Assembly: GCA_001800315.1 (NCBI GenBank)
Contig: MGVE01000017.1
Coordinates: 68,942-114,683 of the forward strand
Length of the DNA stretch: 45,742 bases
Reading direction: 5' to 3'
Origin: Elusimicrobia bacterium RIFOXYA2_FULL_47_53
GTDB taxonomy: Bacteria > Elusimicrobiota > Endomicrobiia > Endomicrobiales > XYA2-FULL-47-53
In this document: in pieces, positions 35,497 to 44,614 of the stretch
How the letters are laid out: each line of letters opens with the position of its first letter
Position numbering within the stretch: the stretch's first letter is position 1
The notes under the pieces: generated by a model
The model's input: only the letters and a program-made list of their open reading frames with translations
The model's database searches: none
What the model was told of the DNA's origin: nothing
Program-made: the position numbers and the translations under genes

Positions 35497-38400
35497 ATGA
35501 TAGAAAAAATTGTTGACTGGTCGGCTAAGAACAAAATATTTGTGTTTTTCGGCGTTGCTTTTATGACGGTCTGGGCCCTCTGGTCAATCAAAAATATTCC
35601 TTTAGACGCCATACCCGACCTTTCCGATACCCAGGTTATTGTCTACGCGAAATGGGACAGGCCCCCTCAGGTTATTGAAGACCAGGTAACTTACCCGATA
35701 GTATCCGCCTTGCTCGGAGCTCCTAAAGTCAAGGATATCCGGGCTTTTTCGGATTACGGCTTTTCCTACATATATCTGATTTTTGAAGACGGCACCGATA
35801 TTTACTGGGCGCGTTCACGGGTTATGGAATACCTTTCAAAAGTCACTCAGCAGCTGCCCAAAGAGGCGAATATTGAGCTCGGGCCTGATGCCACGGGAGT
35901 GGGCTGGGTCTATCAGTACGCGCTCGTGGATGAGTCCGGGAAACTTTCTCTGGAGGAGTTAAGAGGTTTTCAGGACTGGCATCTTAAATACGCCCTCCAG
36001 TCGGTGAAAGGCGTCTCCGAGGTGGCCTCCATCGGCGGTTTCGTAAAACAATACCAGGTTGTCGTTGATCCTAACGCTTTGCAGCAGTATAAAATTCCGC
36101 TTTCGTCGGTTGTCAACGCCGTCAGGGGGGCAAACCTTGAGACCGGCGCGAGGGTTTTAGAGCTTTCCGGCACCGAGTATATGCTTACTGTTAAAGGCTA
36201 CGCCGCGAAAATATCCGATATTGAGCAGGCTGTCCTTAGGGTTTCTAACGGAGTTCCCGTAACGATAAAGAATGTCGCGAAAGTTGAGACGGGGCCCGAA
36301 ATAAGAAGAGGCCTTGCCGAACTAAACGGCGACGGCGAGGCTGTCGGCGGAATTGTCGTGATGCGCCACGGCGAGAACGCTCTAAATACCATAAAAGCGG
36401 TAAAAGAAAAGATTTCCAGCGTCCAACTGCCGGAAGGCGTAAAACTTGTAGCGGTTTATGACCGCTCGGAACTTATCAACAGGGCCGTTGAAACGCTCAA
36501 AAAGAAGCTTATTGAAGAAATGCTTGTGGTTTCTCTGGTGATTTTGATTTTTCTTCTGCATTTTCCTTCCGCTGTTATACCCATCATTACGCTTCCAATC
36601 GCCGTGCTTTTCGCTTTTATACCGATGCACTATATGAAACTGACCTCAAATGTCATGTCCCTTGGCGGCATAGCGATTGCCGTGGGGGCTATGGTGGATG
36701 CCGCCATAGTCGTGGTTGAAAACGCTCATAAAGAGCTGGCGCGCTGGCAGGACGAAGGAAAAAAAGGCGATTATCATACGGTGCTTCTCAATGCCATAAA
36801 GGAAGTGGCCAGGCCGTCGTTCTTTTCTCTTATTGTTATAGCCGTGGCTTTTATTCCTATTTTCTCTCTTGAGGGAATGGAAGGCAGGCTTTTTAAACCG
36901 CTGGCTTTCACAAAAAATTTCGCCATGTTTTTCGCGGCGATTCTCGCGATAACCCTTGATCCGGCTGTCAGGATGCTTTTTACCCGTCTGGATAACTACA
37001 ATTTTAAACCGCGGTGGCTTGCCGGTATCGCCAATACTTTTCTTGTCGGCAAAATTCATTCCGAGGAAAAACATCCTATATCAAAGTTTCTTTTTAAAAT
37101 ATACGGCCCGGTGGTTGACGCCGTGCTCAAACGGCCCTATAAAGTAATCGCGGGGGCGGTAATAGCGTTTGCTCTTACAATACCTGCCTTTTATATTTTA
37201 GGCAGGGAGTTTATGCCGCCTCTCAACGAGGGTTCTATTCTTTACATGCCGACCACTCTGCCGGGCATTTCCATTGCTCAGGCCGGGGATATCCTTACGG
37301 TGCAGGATAAACTGTTGAAGTCTTTTCCCGAGGTGGTAAGCGTTTTTGGGAAAGCCGGCAGGGCCGAGACTTCCACCGACCCCGCCCCTCTTTCCATGAT
37401 GGAGACAACAGTTCTTCTTAAGCCGCAGAATCAGTGGCGCCATAAAGACAGGTGGCACAGCTTCCTGCCCGGCTTTATAAAAGCGCCTCTTAACTTTCTC
37501 TGGCCCGAGAGGATAACCTGGGACGAACTGGTCTCCGAGATGGACTTGAAACTTAAACTGCCCGGTGTTGTAAACGCCTGGACTATGCCTATTAAAGGCA
37601 GGATAGACATGCTTACAACCGGCGTCAGAACCCCTATCGGGATTAAAATATACGGCGACAAACTTTCGGTGATAGAAAGCATTGGCAAAGACATTGAATC
37701 CCTGCTCGTAAAGGTTGAAGGCACCAGAAGCGCTTTCGCGGAGCGTACCAGCGGCGGTTATTTTATTAATTTCAACCTCAAGAGGGAAAATATTTCCCGC
37801 TACGGGCTTTCCGTTGAAGAGGTCGGCATGAACATTATGGCGGCTATCGGCGGGGAGAATATTACCCAGACGGTAGAGGGCAGGGAGAGGTATCCGGTAA
37901 ATGTTCGCTATCCAAGAGAACTTAGAAACGATGTAGGGAAAATTGAACGGATGTATATTCCTACCCCCGCGGGCGCTCAGATACCGCTTTCCCAGCTGGC
38001 GGAGCTAAAAATTGAATCCGGCCCCGGCATGATAAGGGACGAAAACGGAAAGCTCACGGGTTATGTCTATGTGGATGTCGCCGGGCGCGACCTCGGGCGT
38101 TATGTGGACGACGCAAAAGAGGCGATAGGAAAGAATATTAAACTGCCCGCGGGATATTTTATTGAGTTCAGCGGCCAGTTTGAGTTTATGGAGCGGGTAA
38201 AGCAGCGGATGAAAATAGTGGTGCCTTTTACACTGGTCATAATATTTATTCTGCTTTATCTAAGCACAAAATCTTATGTTAAGACATTTATTATACTCTC
38301 GGCTGTGCCTTTTTCTCTTATAGGCGCTGTCTGGATACTGGTTTTGCTGGATTATAATCTATCCATAGGAGTCTGGTCCGGCATTATCGCCCTTTTGGGC

Positions 38401-38739
38401 GTTGACGCCGAGACCGGAATATTTATGCTGCTCTATCTGGATCTCTCGTACGACGATATGAAGAAAAAAGGCAGGTTAAACAGCGTTGAAGACCTCAAGG
38501 CAGCTATTCACCACGGGGCGGTAAAAAGAATCAGGCCGAAGCTGATGACGGCCGCAGTCTTGTTCGCGGGCCTTCTTCCCATCATGTGGGCCCAGACTCA
38601 TGAGATAGGAGCCGATGTAATGAAAAGAATAGCGGCTCCGCTGATAGGCGGCATATTCACCTCATTTTTAATGGAACTGGTAGTATATCCCGCCATATAT
38701 TTTGTCTGGAAACGCAAAACAATACCCAACAAACAGTGA
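35497..38739 (+). CDS. cusA: Heavy-metal RND efflux pump, CusA type (Cu/Ag)
   Basis: A full-length 1,080-residue RND transporter of the heavy-metal class. The TM4 motif GAMVDAAIVVVENAHK (397-412, proton-relay Asp401) is the CusA form rather than the CzcA form (DGAVVIVEN). Three methionines matching the CusA metal-binding cluster are kept: Met584 in LYMPTTLPG, Met634/635 in APLSMMET and Met705 in RIDMLTTG, supporting monovalent Cu or Ag. A segment at about 648-680 (HKDRWHSFLPGFIKAPLNF) extends the region after QNQW. ATG 35497 follows AAAGGG at about ten bases. Upstream are its TolC-like and CusB-like partners, separated by a repeat island that may lower co-expression. Confidence 0.94.
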   Translation: MIEKIVDWSAKNKIFVFFGVAFMTVWALWSIKNIPLDAIPDLSDTQVIVYAKWDRPPQVIEDQVTYPIVSALLGAPKVKDIRAFSDYGFSYIYLIFEDGTDIYWARSRVMEYLSKVTQQLPKEANIELGPDATGVGWVYQYALVDESGKLSLEELRGFQDWHLKYALQSVKGVSEVASIGGFVKQYQVVVDPNALQQYKIPLSSVVNAVRGANLETGARVLELSGTEYMLTVKGYAAKISDIEQAVLRVSNGVPVTIKNVAKVETGPEIRRGLAELNGDGEAVGGIVVMRHGENALNTIKAVKEKISSVQLPEGVKLVAVYDRSELINRAVETLKKKLIEEMLVVSLVILIFLLHFPSAVIPIITLPIAVLFAFIPMHYMKLTSNVMSLGGIAIAVGAMVDAAIVVVENAHKELARWQDEGKKGDYHTVLLNAIKEVARPSFFSLIVIAVAFIPIFSLEGMEGRLFKPLAFTKNFAMFFAAILAITLDPAVRMLFTRLDNYNFKPRWLAGIANTFLVGKIHSEEKHPISKFLFKIYGPVVDAVLKRPYKVIAGAVIAFALTIPAFYILGREFMPPLNEGSILYMPTTLPGISIAQAGDILTVQDKLLKSFPEVVSVFGKAGRAETSTDPAPLSMMETTVLLKPQNQWRHKDRWHSFLPGFIKAPLNFLWPERITWDELVSEMDLKLKLPGVVNAWTMPIKGRIDMLTTGVRTPIGIKIYGDKLSVIESIGKDIESLLVKVEGTRSAFAERTSGGYFINFNLKRENISRYGLSVEEVGMNIMAAIGGENITQTVEGRERYPVNVRYPRELRNDVGKIERMYIPTPAGAQIPLSQLAELKIESGPGMIRDENGKLTGYVYVDVAGRDLGRYVDDAKEAIGKNIKLPAGYFIEFSGQFEFMERVKQRMKIVVPFTLVIIFILLYLSTKSYVKTFIILSAVPFSLIGAVWILVLLDYNLSIGVWSGIIALLGVDAETGIFMLLYLDLSYDDMKKKGRLNSVEDLKAAIHHGAVKRIRPKLMTAAVLFAGLLPIMWAQTHEIGADVMKRIAAPLIGGIFTSFLMELVVYPAIYFVWKRKTIPNKQ

Positions 38740-38855
38740 TTTCCGCTGTCTCTCATTGTTTCCTTAGTTATTTAGAATCCCCTTTTCAGGCTATTTTTTT
38801 TCCAGCCCCAACTTAAAACTTATTACTTATAGCTTAAAACTGTTGACTGTTTTCC

Positions 38856-38884
38856 TTGACAAAGACAGGCCAATAAAATAGAAT
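38856..38884 (+). promoter_or_regulatory. Sigma-70-type promoter for the secreted-protein locus
   Basis: TTGACA (38856-38861, perfect) and TAGAAT (38879-38884, one mismatch) lie 17 bases apart. Predicted transcription start is near 38891, which is downstream of an in-frame GTG at 38885 and so argues that the gene begins at ATG 38939. The preceding 100 bases contain degenerate CTTAAAACTT repeats but no terminator stem I can draw. Confidence 0.8.
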
Positions 38885-38938
38885 GTGGGCATATTCATGG
38901 AGCAGGGGGATACTATCCACTCATCAAAATTGCAGCCT

Positions 38939-40219
38939 ATGATAAAACGCCTTTTGACGGCCTTTTTTCTCTTGTTACCTGCCGCTGTTTTTTCCGCTTC
39001 CCTGACACTTGACGATTTTAATAACCGCACCTGGTTCGGCCCTACCTGGGGCAACCGGCCTATGCTTGTTTCCTGGGCCAGCCAGGACAGCCGCAATGTG
39101 GTTAAAGCCACCTCCGTCGGAACCGTAGAAAATTACATGATAATCAGGTCCAAATCTTTTCCCGTGGAGGATTGGCAGAATGTCGTTCGCGTGAGAGCCG
39201 ATATAAAGGCTGATTTCGTGGACGCAACATCGTCTCTTAAATTTGAGATGAAAAACAATACCGGCGGCCTTATTCAGGCTGTCACATACAGCAATGTGCC
39301 CAACGGCACATGGACCGATATTGTATGGGATGTAAGCCCGGGAGCCACGCCCGTAGCGTTGCTGGATTTTGTGATGGACGGCCTCGGCGCGAACGAATGC
39401 ACCTATTATTTTGACAACCTGCGCCTTGTCATGCAGAACGGAACGACTCAATACTGGGATTATTTTGAATCCCAGCCCATGGGCTGGAGCGGCAACGGGG
39501 ATGTTGTTTCTTTCAATGCAGACAGCCCCGAATTTCTCTCTCACAATAAATCCACCGACTCGGCAAACTCCGGAGCCGGATATTTTCAGTGGCAGTTCTC
39601 GGCAGGCTACGCGGAGCTTCAAATCACCGGAAAAAACTATTCCTGGTCAAACTACAATACTCTAAAAGCTGATGTAATGACTTCCGATGTGCTCGTTCCT
39701 ATGCGCTTTACGCTGTGGTACGGCGCGAAATCGGAGGGGGAAAGCGTTGACAGGTACGCTGTTTCCACTAATACCTGGACAACAATGTACTGGCCTCTGC
39801 CGCAGGGAACTACCGCGTGGAATGTCACAGAGTTTAAAGCCGGCATAGTGCCGACCGCGCTTCATTCCAACGGAACCTACTATGTGGATAATATCATTAT
39901 AGGAAAGGTCAATGTAACCGTAGTTAAGAGCACAAGCGCCGCGATAGCGATGCCCGGCAGCGATGTGACGGTGACTCTAAATTATGCCAATAGCGGCGAT
40001 ATGGAAGCGACAAATACATATCTTACCGATGCTATCCCTTTCAACTGCTATGTACCTGAAGCCGCCGCCAATGGTTCTGCCGACAGCGTTGAATATTTCG
40101 TGGGTTCCGCCTGGCAGGGCGGACATAGTGAGGCAGCTACGAAAATACGGTTTAAAGACAGCTTTATCGCAGCAGGTGCCTCCGGCTTGAGTGTTTCTTA
40201 CAAGATACGAATAAGGTAG
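38939..40219 (+). CDS. Secreted mosaic protein 1: two carbohydrate-binding-like domains plus DUF11-like repeat
   Basis: A 426-residue exported protein. ATG 38939 gives a clean signal peptide (MIKRLLTAFFLLLPAAVFSAS); an upstream GTG at 38885 lies before the predicted transcript start. Two beta-sandwich-like segments (about 21-163 and 172-322) each end with a YYxDNxxI-type strand, as in galactose-binding or CBM-like folds, though no binding residues can be named. The last 100 residues (about 326-426) form a DUF11-like domain (TVTLNYANSGDMEATN), closely matching the C-terminus of the next protein: both contain SADSVEY, VGSAWQG and AATKIR. It lacks the C-terminal sorting-type domain of protein 3. 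Likely surface-located; function unknown. Confidence 0.82.
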   Translation: MIKRLLTAFFLLLPAAVFSASLTLDDFNNRTWFGPTWGNRPMLVSWASQDSRNVVKATSVGTVENYMIIRSKSFPVEDWQNVVRVRADIKADFVDATSSLKFEMKNNTGGLIQAVTYSNVPNGTWTDIVWDVSPGATPVALLDFVMDGLGANECTYYFDNLRLVMQNGTTQYWDYFESQPMGWSGNGDVVSFNADSPEFLSHNKSTDSANSGAGYFQWQFSAGYAELQITGKNYSWSNYNTLKADVMTSDVLVPMRFTLWYGAKSEGESVDRYAVSTNTWTTMYWPLPQGTTAWNVTEFKAGIVPTALHSNGTYYVDNIIIGKVNVTVVKSTSAAIAMPGSDVTVTLNYANSGDMEATNTYLTDAIPFNCYVPEAAANGSADSVEYFVGSAWQGGHSEAATKIRFKDSFIAAGASGLSVSYKIRIR

Positions 40220-40636
40220 TTTTAAGTTGTAAGTTGTAAGTGATAAGTTGAGTCAATTGAAAAAACCTTAAAAAGGCCCTGTTCTTGCGATCTCCCGCAG
40301 TGAGAGAAGCAATCTTGTAGTTTCGTTGCCGTCGTTGCGAGCGACTGAAAGGAGCGCGGCAATCCCACAGTAAAGTGGTTTTGTAGCTGCGCAGCTTGCT
40401 GCGCGTTTCGTAAAGCCGTCATTCCGAATTTGAGTGAAACGAAAATAAGTCCGCAAAAGGCGGACGCGACAAAATAAGGTGTCAACCGCTTAGGAAGGGG
40501 TGACAGCCCGCCTTGCGCGGGCGCCAGAAGGGGAAACCTTAGGTTTCCCATATGGGGAGTGTTCAAGCGTCAACAGCTTGAACAACTCAAAGAGTAAGCC
40601 CGAGTTTTACGAGGGCACGACAAAAGGGAGGGTAGC
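40220..40636 (+). repeat. Palindrome-rich intergenic repeat island
   Basis: This 417-base gap has no gene. It starts with short AAGTTGTAAGT-type repeats (40225-40250), then TTGC/TCTC paired with GAGA/GCAA (40285-40312), the 33-base block shared with 10584 (40383-40415, containing GCGCAGC-TT-GCTGCGC), GTCCGC/GCGGAC (40449-40465), GCCCGC/GCGGGC (40506-40522), GGGAAACC/GGTTTCCC (40531-40549) and GTTCAAGC/GCTTGAAC (40561-40583). At least six consecutive hairpins could fold in the RNA. AAAGGGAGGGTAGC at the right end is the ribosome site of the next gene. Confidence 0.8.
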
Positions 40637-42052
40637 ATGAAGTACGCAAAAATTGCTTTGGTTTTACTGCTGGGGGTATTTATACTCGCAGGCAGACTGC
40701 AGGCGGTAGAAACGCTTGTAAATGATTTCAACGGAGCAGGGGTGGGAGGGTCATCCTGGGCCATTGACGGCCAGACGGATTCTACTACAAAGCATTCTCC
40801 GGGTTCTGACAGTTCGTTCAGGATTCAGTGGAGCATTGGCGCCGGACAGTGGTCGGGCGGAGGTATCGCTAATGTGGATGTGGATGTGACAAGTTATCAC
40901 TCTATGTCATTTTTCATTTATTCCGCGAACCCAAACTGCGATATACAGGTTCAACTCAAAGACAGCACGAGCGTGCAGGCGACTCTCAACCTTCAGGATT
41001 ACCTTTTAACCGGAACTTCGGCATGGCAGTGCGTTACGGTTCCTTTTGAGGCTTTTAAAAGGGCGAATTCAACGCTTGACCTTACCCATATCATCGGGTT
41101 CAACTGGATAGCAGATTATGACAACGGAAGCGACGCCAGCGGAGTTATTTATCTTGACGATATAAGCGTTTCAGCGGCAAAAAACGCGCCGTCTAATTCA
41201 AGAGTTTACTCTGGAGCTGATAAAGGCGTTGCGGATACCGCTGATATTGCGGGCGACACGATACTCTGGTTTGACCAGGCGACATCCAGCATGACATCAA
41301 ATGAGGTAAATGTAAAAATATCCACTGGTTTTGCGTCCGCTTTCGCGGCGGTGCCCTCCGACCAGAGCACGGCAAACGGCTCGGATATTTATCTTGCCTA
41401 CCAGATAAGAAATGACGGAAACTCAGCCGATAAAATTGTATTTACTACATCTTCAATTAACGGTAACCAGAACTGGCCCACCACAATTTTCTGGGATAAG
41501 GATAAGAGCGGAACATTTACGGGCGGAGATGTGGATCACTGGGATTCCATCGGCCTTCTGCCGGACAGCACGCACTATTTCCTTGTTAAGGTAAGCGTTC
41601 CGTCGGGCGCTGTAGCGGGATCAAGCACAACCGTTAGAATAACTGCCCGCGACAACGGCGGTTCCGGAGCCAATGACTCATGGCCTACCGTTGCCGACGA
41701 CGATACTCTCACGGATGATTTCTCCGTGACGGCCTCGGTCGTTCAGATGACACTGGTGAAAAGTTCCAGCACCGCGATAGCGAAACCCGGCGATACCGTG
41801 ACAGTCACGCTTACTTACGGAAATGCCGGAAACACTGCCGCGACGAATGTTTACATAACCGAGGTTCTGCCGTTTAATACTTACTTAAACGCTGATCCCG
41901 GCGTAGACAGCGCGGACAGCGTTGAATACTATGTCGGAAGCGCGTGGCAGGGCGCATATAGCGCCGCAGCCACAAAGATCCGCTGGAAAGATGACTCAAT
42001 TGCCGCCTCAACCTCCGGGCTGACGGTTAACTATGTCTTAAAAGTTAAATAA
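40637..42052 (+). CDS. Secreted mosaic protein 2: CBM-like domain, EF-hand-like Ig repeat, DUF11-like repeat
   Basis: A 471-residue exported protein with signal peptide (about 1-23) and strong ribosome site GGGAGGG before ATG 40637. A CBM-like beta domain (about 25-178) ends in IYLDDISV. The middle module (about 190-368) carries DKDKSGTFTGGD (287-298), which fits the EF-hand loop pattern (acid at 1, 3 and 12, Gly at 6, hydrophobic at 8), then GSGANDSWPTVADDDT. The C-terminal DUF11-like domain (about 370-471) copies that of protein 1. The N-terminal and middle modules copy those of protein 3. The protein is thus a hybrid of its two neighbours, pointing to duplication and module exchange. Probable calcium-stabilised surface protein; function unknown. 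Confidence 0.82.
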   Translation: MKYAKIALVLLLGVFILAGRLQAVETLVNDFNGAGVGGSSWAIDGQTDSTTKHSPGSDSSFRIQWSIGAGQWSGGGIANVDVDVTSYHSMSFFIYSANPNCDIQVQLKDSTSVQATLNLQDYLLTGTSAWQCVTVPFEAFKRANSTLDLTHIIGFNWIADYDNGSDASGVIYLDDISVSAAKNAPSNSRVYSGADKGVADTADIAGDTILWFDQATSSMTSNEVNVKISTGFASAFAAVPSDQSTANGSDIYLAYQIRNDGNSADKIVFTTSSINGNQNWPTTIFWDKDKSGTFTGGDVDHWDSIGLLPDSTHYFLVKVSVPSGAVAGSSTTVRITARDNGGSGANDSWPTVADDDTLTDDFSVTASVVQMTLVKSSSTAIAKPGDTVTVTLTYGNAGNTAATNVYITEVLPFNTYLNADPGVDSADSVEYYVGSAWQGAYSAAATKIRWKDDSIAASTSGLTVNYVLKVK

Positions 42053-42072
42053 GGATACATAAATATTGTTTA

Positions 42073-44613
42073 ATGAAGCTATTTAGGATTCTAATTACCA
42101 TCGCTTTGCTTTCACTTAGCGCCTCCCGGGTTTGTGCCGTGGAAGAGACGGCTGCCGATTTTGACAGCGCCTCCAACCCCACAAACTGGGGGGGCGTTAC
42201 TTGGGGCGGTGATACTTTAGGATCCGGCAGCTACGACAGCACGCTTTACTACGGCCCCGCTTCCGGCAGTTCGTTAAGGATTGACTGGTGGGGAGTTAAC
42301 TCCTCGGGCTTATGGGGCGGCGGCGGAGTAGCTGGGATGAATGTGGATGTATCTACATACAATGCCGTTTCTTTCCATATGTATTCAGCCAATCCGGGCT
42401 GCAATGTCATGGTTCAACTGCAGGACACATCCGCGAATATCGCGAAAGTACGGTTGACGGACTATTTAACCACAGGCACTTCCGTATGGCAGAGCGTAAT
42501 TATTCCAATAGACGCGTTTAAAAGGCAGAACAGATTATTTGACGCGAGTCACTTTAAGGAGTTAAACCTTATCTCTGAGTTTGACTCCGGCAACGACTCA
42601 AGCGGCACTATTCATATAGACGATGTAAAATTTTCCTATGGGCTTCACGCTCCGGCGAGATCCTGGATCTATTCAGGCGGAGACAACGGCGTGGCAAATA
42701 CGGCCGATGTTTTCGGCGACACTTTGATGTGCTATGACCAGTCCGCGGCATCTATGACAACAAACGCGGTCACCGTCTTTGTTTCCACAACCTACGCCGC
42801 GGCCTGGGTTTCCGAGCCCCAGAACATAGCCGCGACCGAGGCCATTACTTATTATGTTCCTTTCAGTTTAAAAAACAGCGGTAACTCCGCCGACAGCATA
42901 GTTGTTTCAACCGATATCACTTCCGGGTCAATTCTTGCCACAAAGCTTTACTGGGATAAAGATAAGAGCGGCACTTACACCATTGATGATGTCCTTTGTT
43001 CTGATACCTCGGGGCTTCTGCCCGAGAGCACCTTTTATTTCCTTGCGGCGGTAACCCTGACTTCCAGTATCCAGGGCGGGACATCAACCGTTATTCGCCT
43101 CACGGCAAAAGACAATAACGGAAGCGGCGCGAACGATTCCTGGCCCACGGCCGTTGACGACGACACTATTACAAGCGATTTTGTGGTGAGTATAACCTCC
43201 GGTTATGCCATAGGCTTGGGCTCTCTCCCGGCCGATAAAACTATAGCTCCGGGAACCACGGCGTATTACGCCTATACAATCTATAATGCCGGCAAAGCCG
43301 CCGACAGTTTTACTCTTTCTGTCAGCACCATTTCTGGAATCGGATGGAATTCATGGATCGTCAGCGATGCCAATGCCAATGGGGCTCATGATTCAAATGA
43401 AAATACGGCTGTTTCCAATAGCGGCACTTTAAACTCCGGAACTTCGTATTATTTCTTTGTAGCGGTGGGCGTTCCCTGGGGGCAGGAGGGGACTACCGGT
43501 GTAACGCTCACGGTGAAAGACCAAAACGGCTCCGGAGCCGAGGACCACTATCCTGTTGACGGCAATGATATTAGAACTCACAGCACCGTCACAACGGCTA
43601 CTATGGATAAAACGCCGCCCGTAATAACGGTTCAGGTAGAGCCTCCCGCGAAGATCGGCATGATAGGCAACAGGCTTCTTTGCGAGGCTAAAATAGAGGA
43701 CGCAGAAAGCAGCGTGCTTTCCGTTAAATTTATCTATTCAAAGAATTCCGGCGCCGCGCAGATAATTGAACTGCCTATTTTGAGCTCGGCTGTATATTCT
43801 TACGATCTAAACGCCGCGGCGGCCGAAAACTGCGCTATTGAATATTCGTGGCTCGCGGAAAACTTCTACGGTTATACCACAGCCTCTTCCACAAAGACAA
43901 TAGTTGTGAACAGAACCACGACATCAAACAATTTCGCCTCGGGAACGCTTTTTGTTGACGACGGCAATCCGGATGACGGACAGACAAGCATTACGGTGCC
44001 GGCCGGCGCGCTTTCAAAGCCGGTTGACTTAACCGTAACCCAGGCTGTCCGCGAGGATTCCGAAAAGGGGAACTATCCGGCCACCACACTGCTTCCTTCA
44101 ACCGCGTATGATTTCGGGCCCGAGGGAACGGTGTTCAATAAGCCCGTCACGATGACGCTTTTGTACACCGACCTTGACCGCGACGGCTCCGAAGATTCCT
44201 CCGGCAAAGAAGAAAAGATGATGCGCGCCTACTGGTGGGACGGTTTTGAATGGAGGCTCCTCGGCGGCAAGGTGGATACGGACAAAAAAACCGTGACTGT
44301 TTCAGTCATGCATCTTTCCCGTTACGCGGTATTCCCGACCAAAGTACTGTCTCCTTCTGATTACCGGCCCAAAGAACGCATAATTACGCCCTGCGGTTCT
44401 ATAGGCAAAAATGATTTCGTTCAGTTTGGCACCAGCGAGTATCCTGTCAATATTTTTGACATTACCGGAGCTAAGGTGCGCACCTTAACCGACAGCATAT
44501 CTATATGGAAGGGCGAGGATGAAAACGGGAATATAGTTGAGAGCGGAATATATATTTACCAGATAAAAACTACCGGCGAGGTGGTAAGCGGAACAATTCT
44601 GGTGGTTAAATAA
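42073..44613 (+). CDS. Secreted mosaic protein 3: CBM-like domain, Ig repeats, ZU5-like domain, FlgD/T9SS-like C-terminal domain
   Basis: An 846-residue exported protein: signal peptide (about 1-22); CBM-like domain (about 28-188) paralogous to protein 2; two repeat modules (about 195-372 and 375-510) with EF-hand-like loops DKDKSGTYTIDD (295-306) and DANANGAHDSNE (432-443); an Ig-like segment from about 513; a ZU5-like domain (about 622-755, TSITVPAGALSKP) with a DLDRDG turn; and a terminal domain (about 785-846). That last domain (VNIFDITGAKVRTL, DENGNIVESGIYIYQI, TILVVK) has the pattern of FlgD-Ig and T9SS type A sorting domains. The PorV-like gene begins one base after the stop, suggesting a joint role in export or surface attachment. 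The substrate is unknown. No ribosome site is obvious. Confidence 0.84.
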   Translation: MKLFRILITIALLSLSASRVCAVEETAADFDSASNPTNWGGVTWGGDTLGSGSYDSTLYYGPASGSSLRIDWWGVNSSGLWGGGGVAGMNVDVSTYNAVSFHMYSANPGCNVMVQLQDTSANIAKVRLTDYLTTGTSVWQSVIIPIDAFKRQNRLFDASHFKELNLISEFDSGNDSSGTIHIDDVKFSYGLHAPARSWIYSGGDNGVANTADVFGDTLMCYDQSAASMTTNAVTVFVSTTYAAAWVSEPQNIAATEAITYYVPFSLKNSGNSADSIVVSTDITSGSILATKLYWDKDKSGTYTIDDVLCSDTSGLLPESTFYFLAAVTLTSSIQGGTSTVIRLTAKDNNGSGANDSWPTAVDDDTITSDFVVSITSGYAIGLGSLPADKTIAPGTTAYYAYTIYNAGKAADSFTLSVSTISGIGWNSWIVSDANANGAHDSNENTAVSNSGTLNSGTSYYFFVAVGVPWGQEGTTGVTLTVKDQNGSGAEDHYPVDGNDIRTHSTVTTATMDKTPPVITVQVEPPAKIGMIGNRLLCEAKIEDAESSVLSVKFIYSKNSGAAQIIELPILSSAVYSYDLNAAAAENCAIEYSWLAENFYGYTTASSTKTIVVNRTTTSNNFASGTLFVDDGNPDDGQTSITVPAGALSKPVDLTVTQAVREDSEKGNYPATTLLPSTAYDFGPEGTVFNKPVTMTLLYTDLDRDGSEDSSGKEEKMMRAYWWDGFEWRLLGGKVDTDKKTVTVSVMHLSRYAVFPTKVLSPSDYRPKERIITPCGSIGKNDFVQFGTSEYPVNIFDITGAKVRTLTDSISIWKGEDENGNIVESGIYIYQIKTTGEVVSGTILVVK

Positions 44614-44614
44614 T

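Noticed and set aside
35312-35500. 62-codon frame between the adaptor and pump genes
   Set aside because: It is a translation of palindromic repeat DNA, with no ribosome site and no protein-like pattern.
38885-38938. N-terminal extension of secreted protein 1 from GTG 38885
   Set aside because: It begins before the predicted transcription start and would bury the signal peptide behind 18 polar residues; ATG 38939 fits better.
40222-40566. 114-codon minus-strand frame in the repeat island
   Set aside because: It covers stacked hairpins shared with other intergenic sites; the composition is not gene-like.
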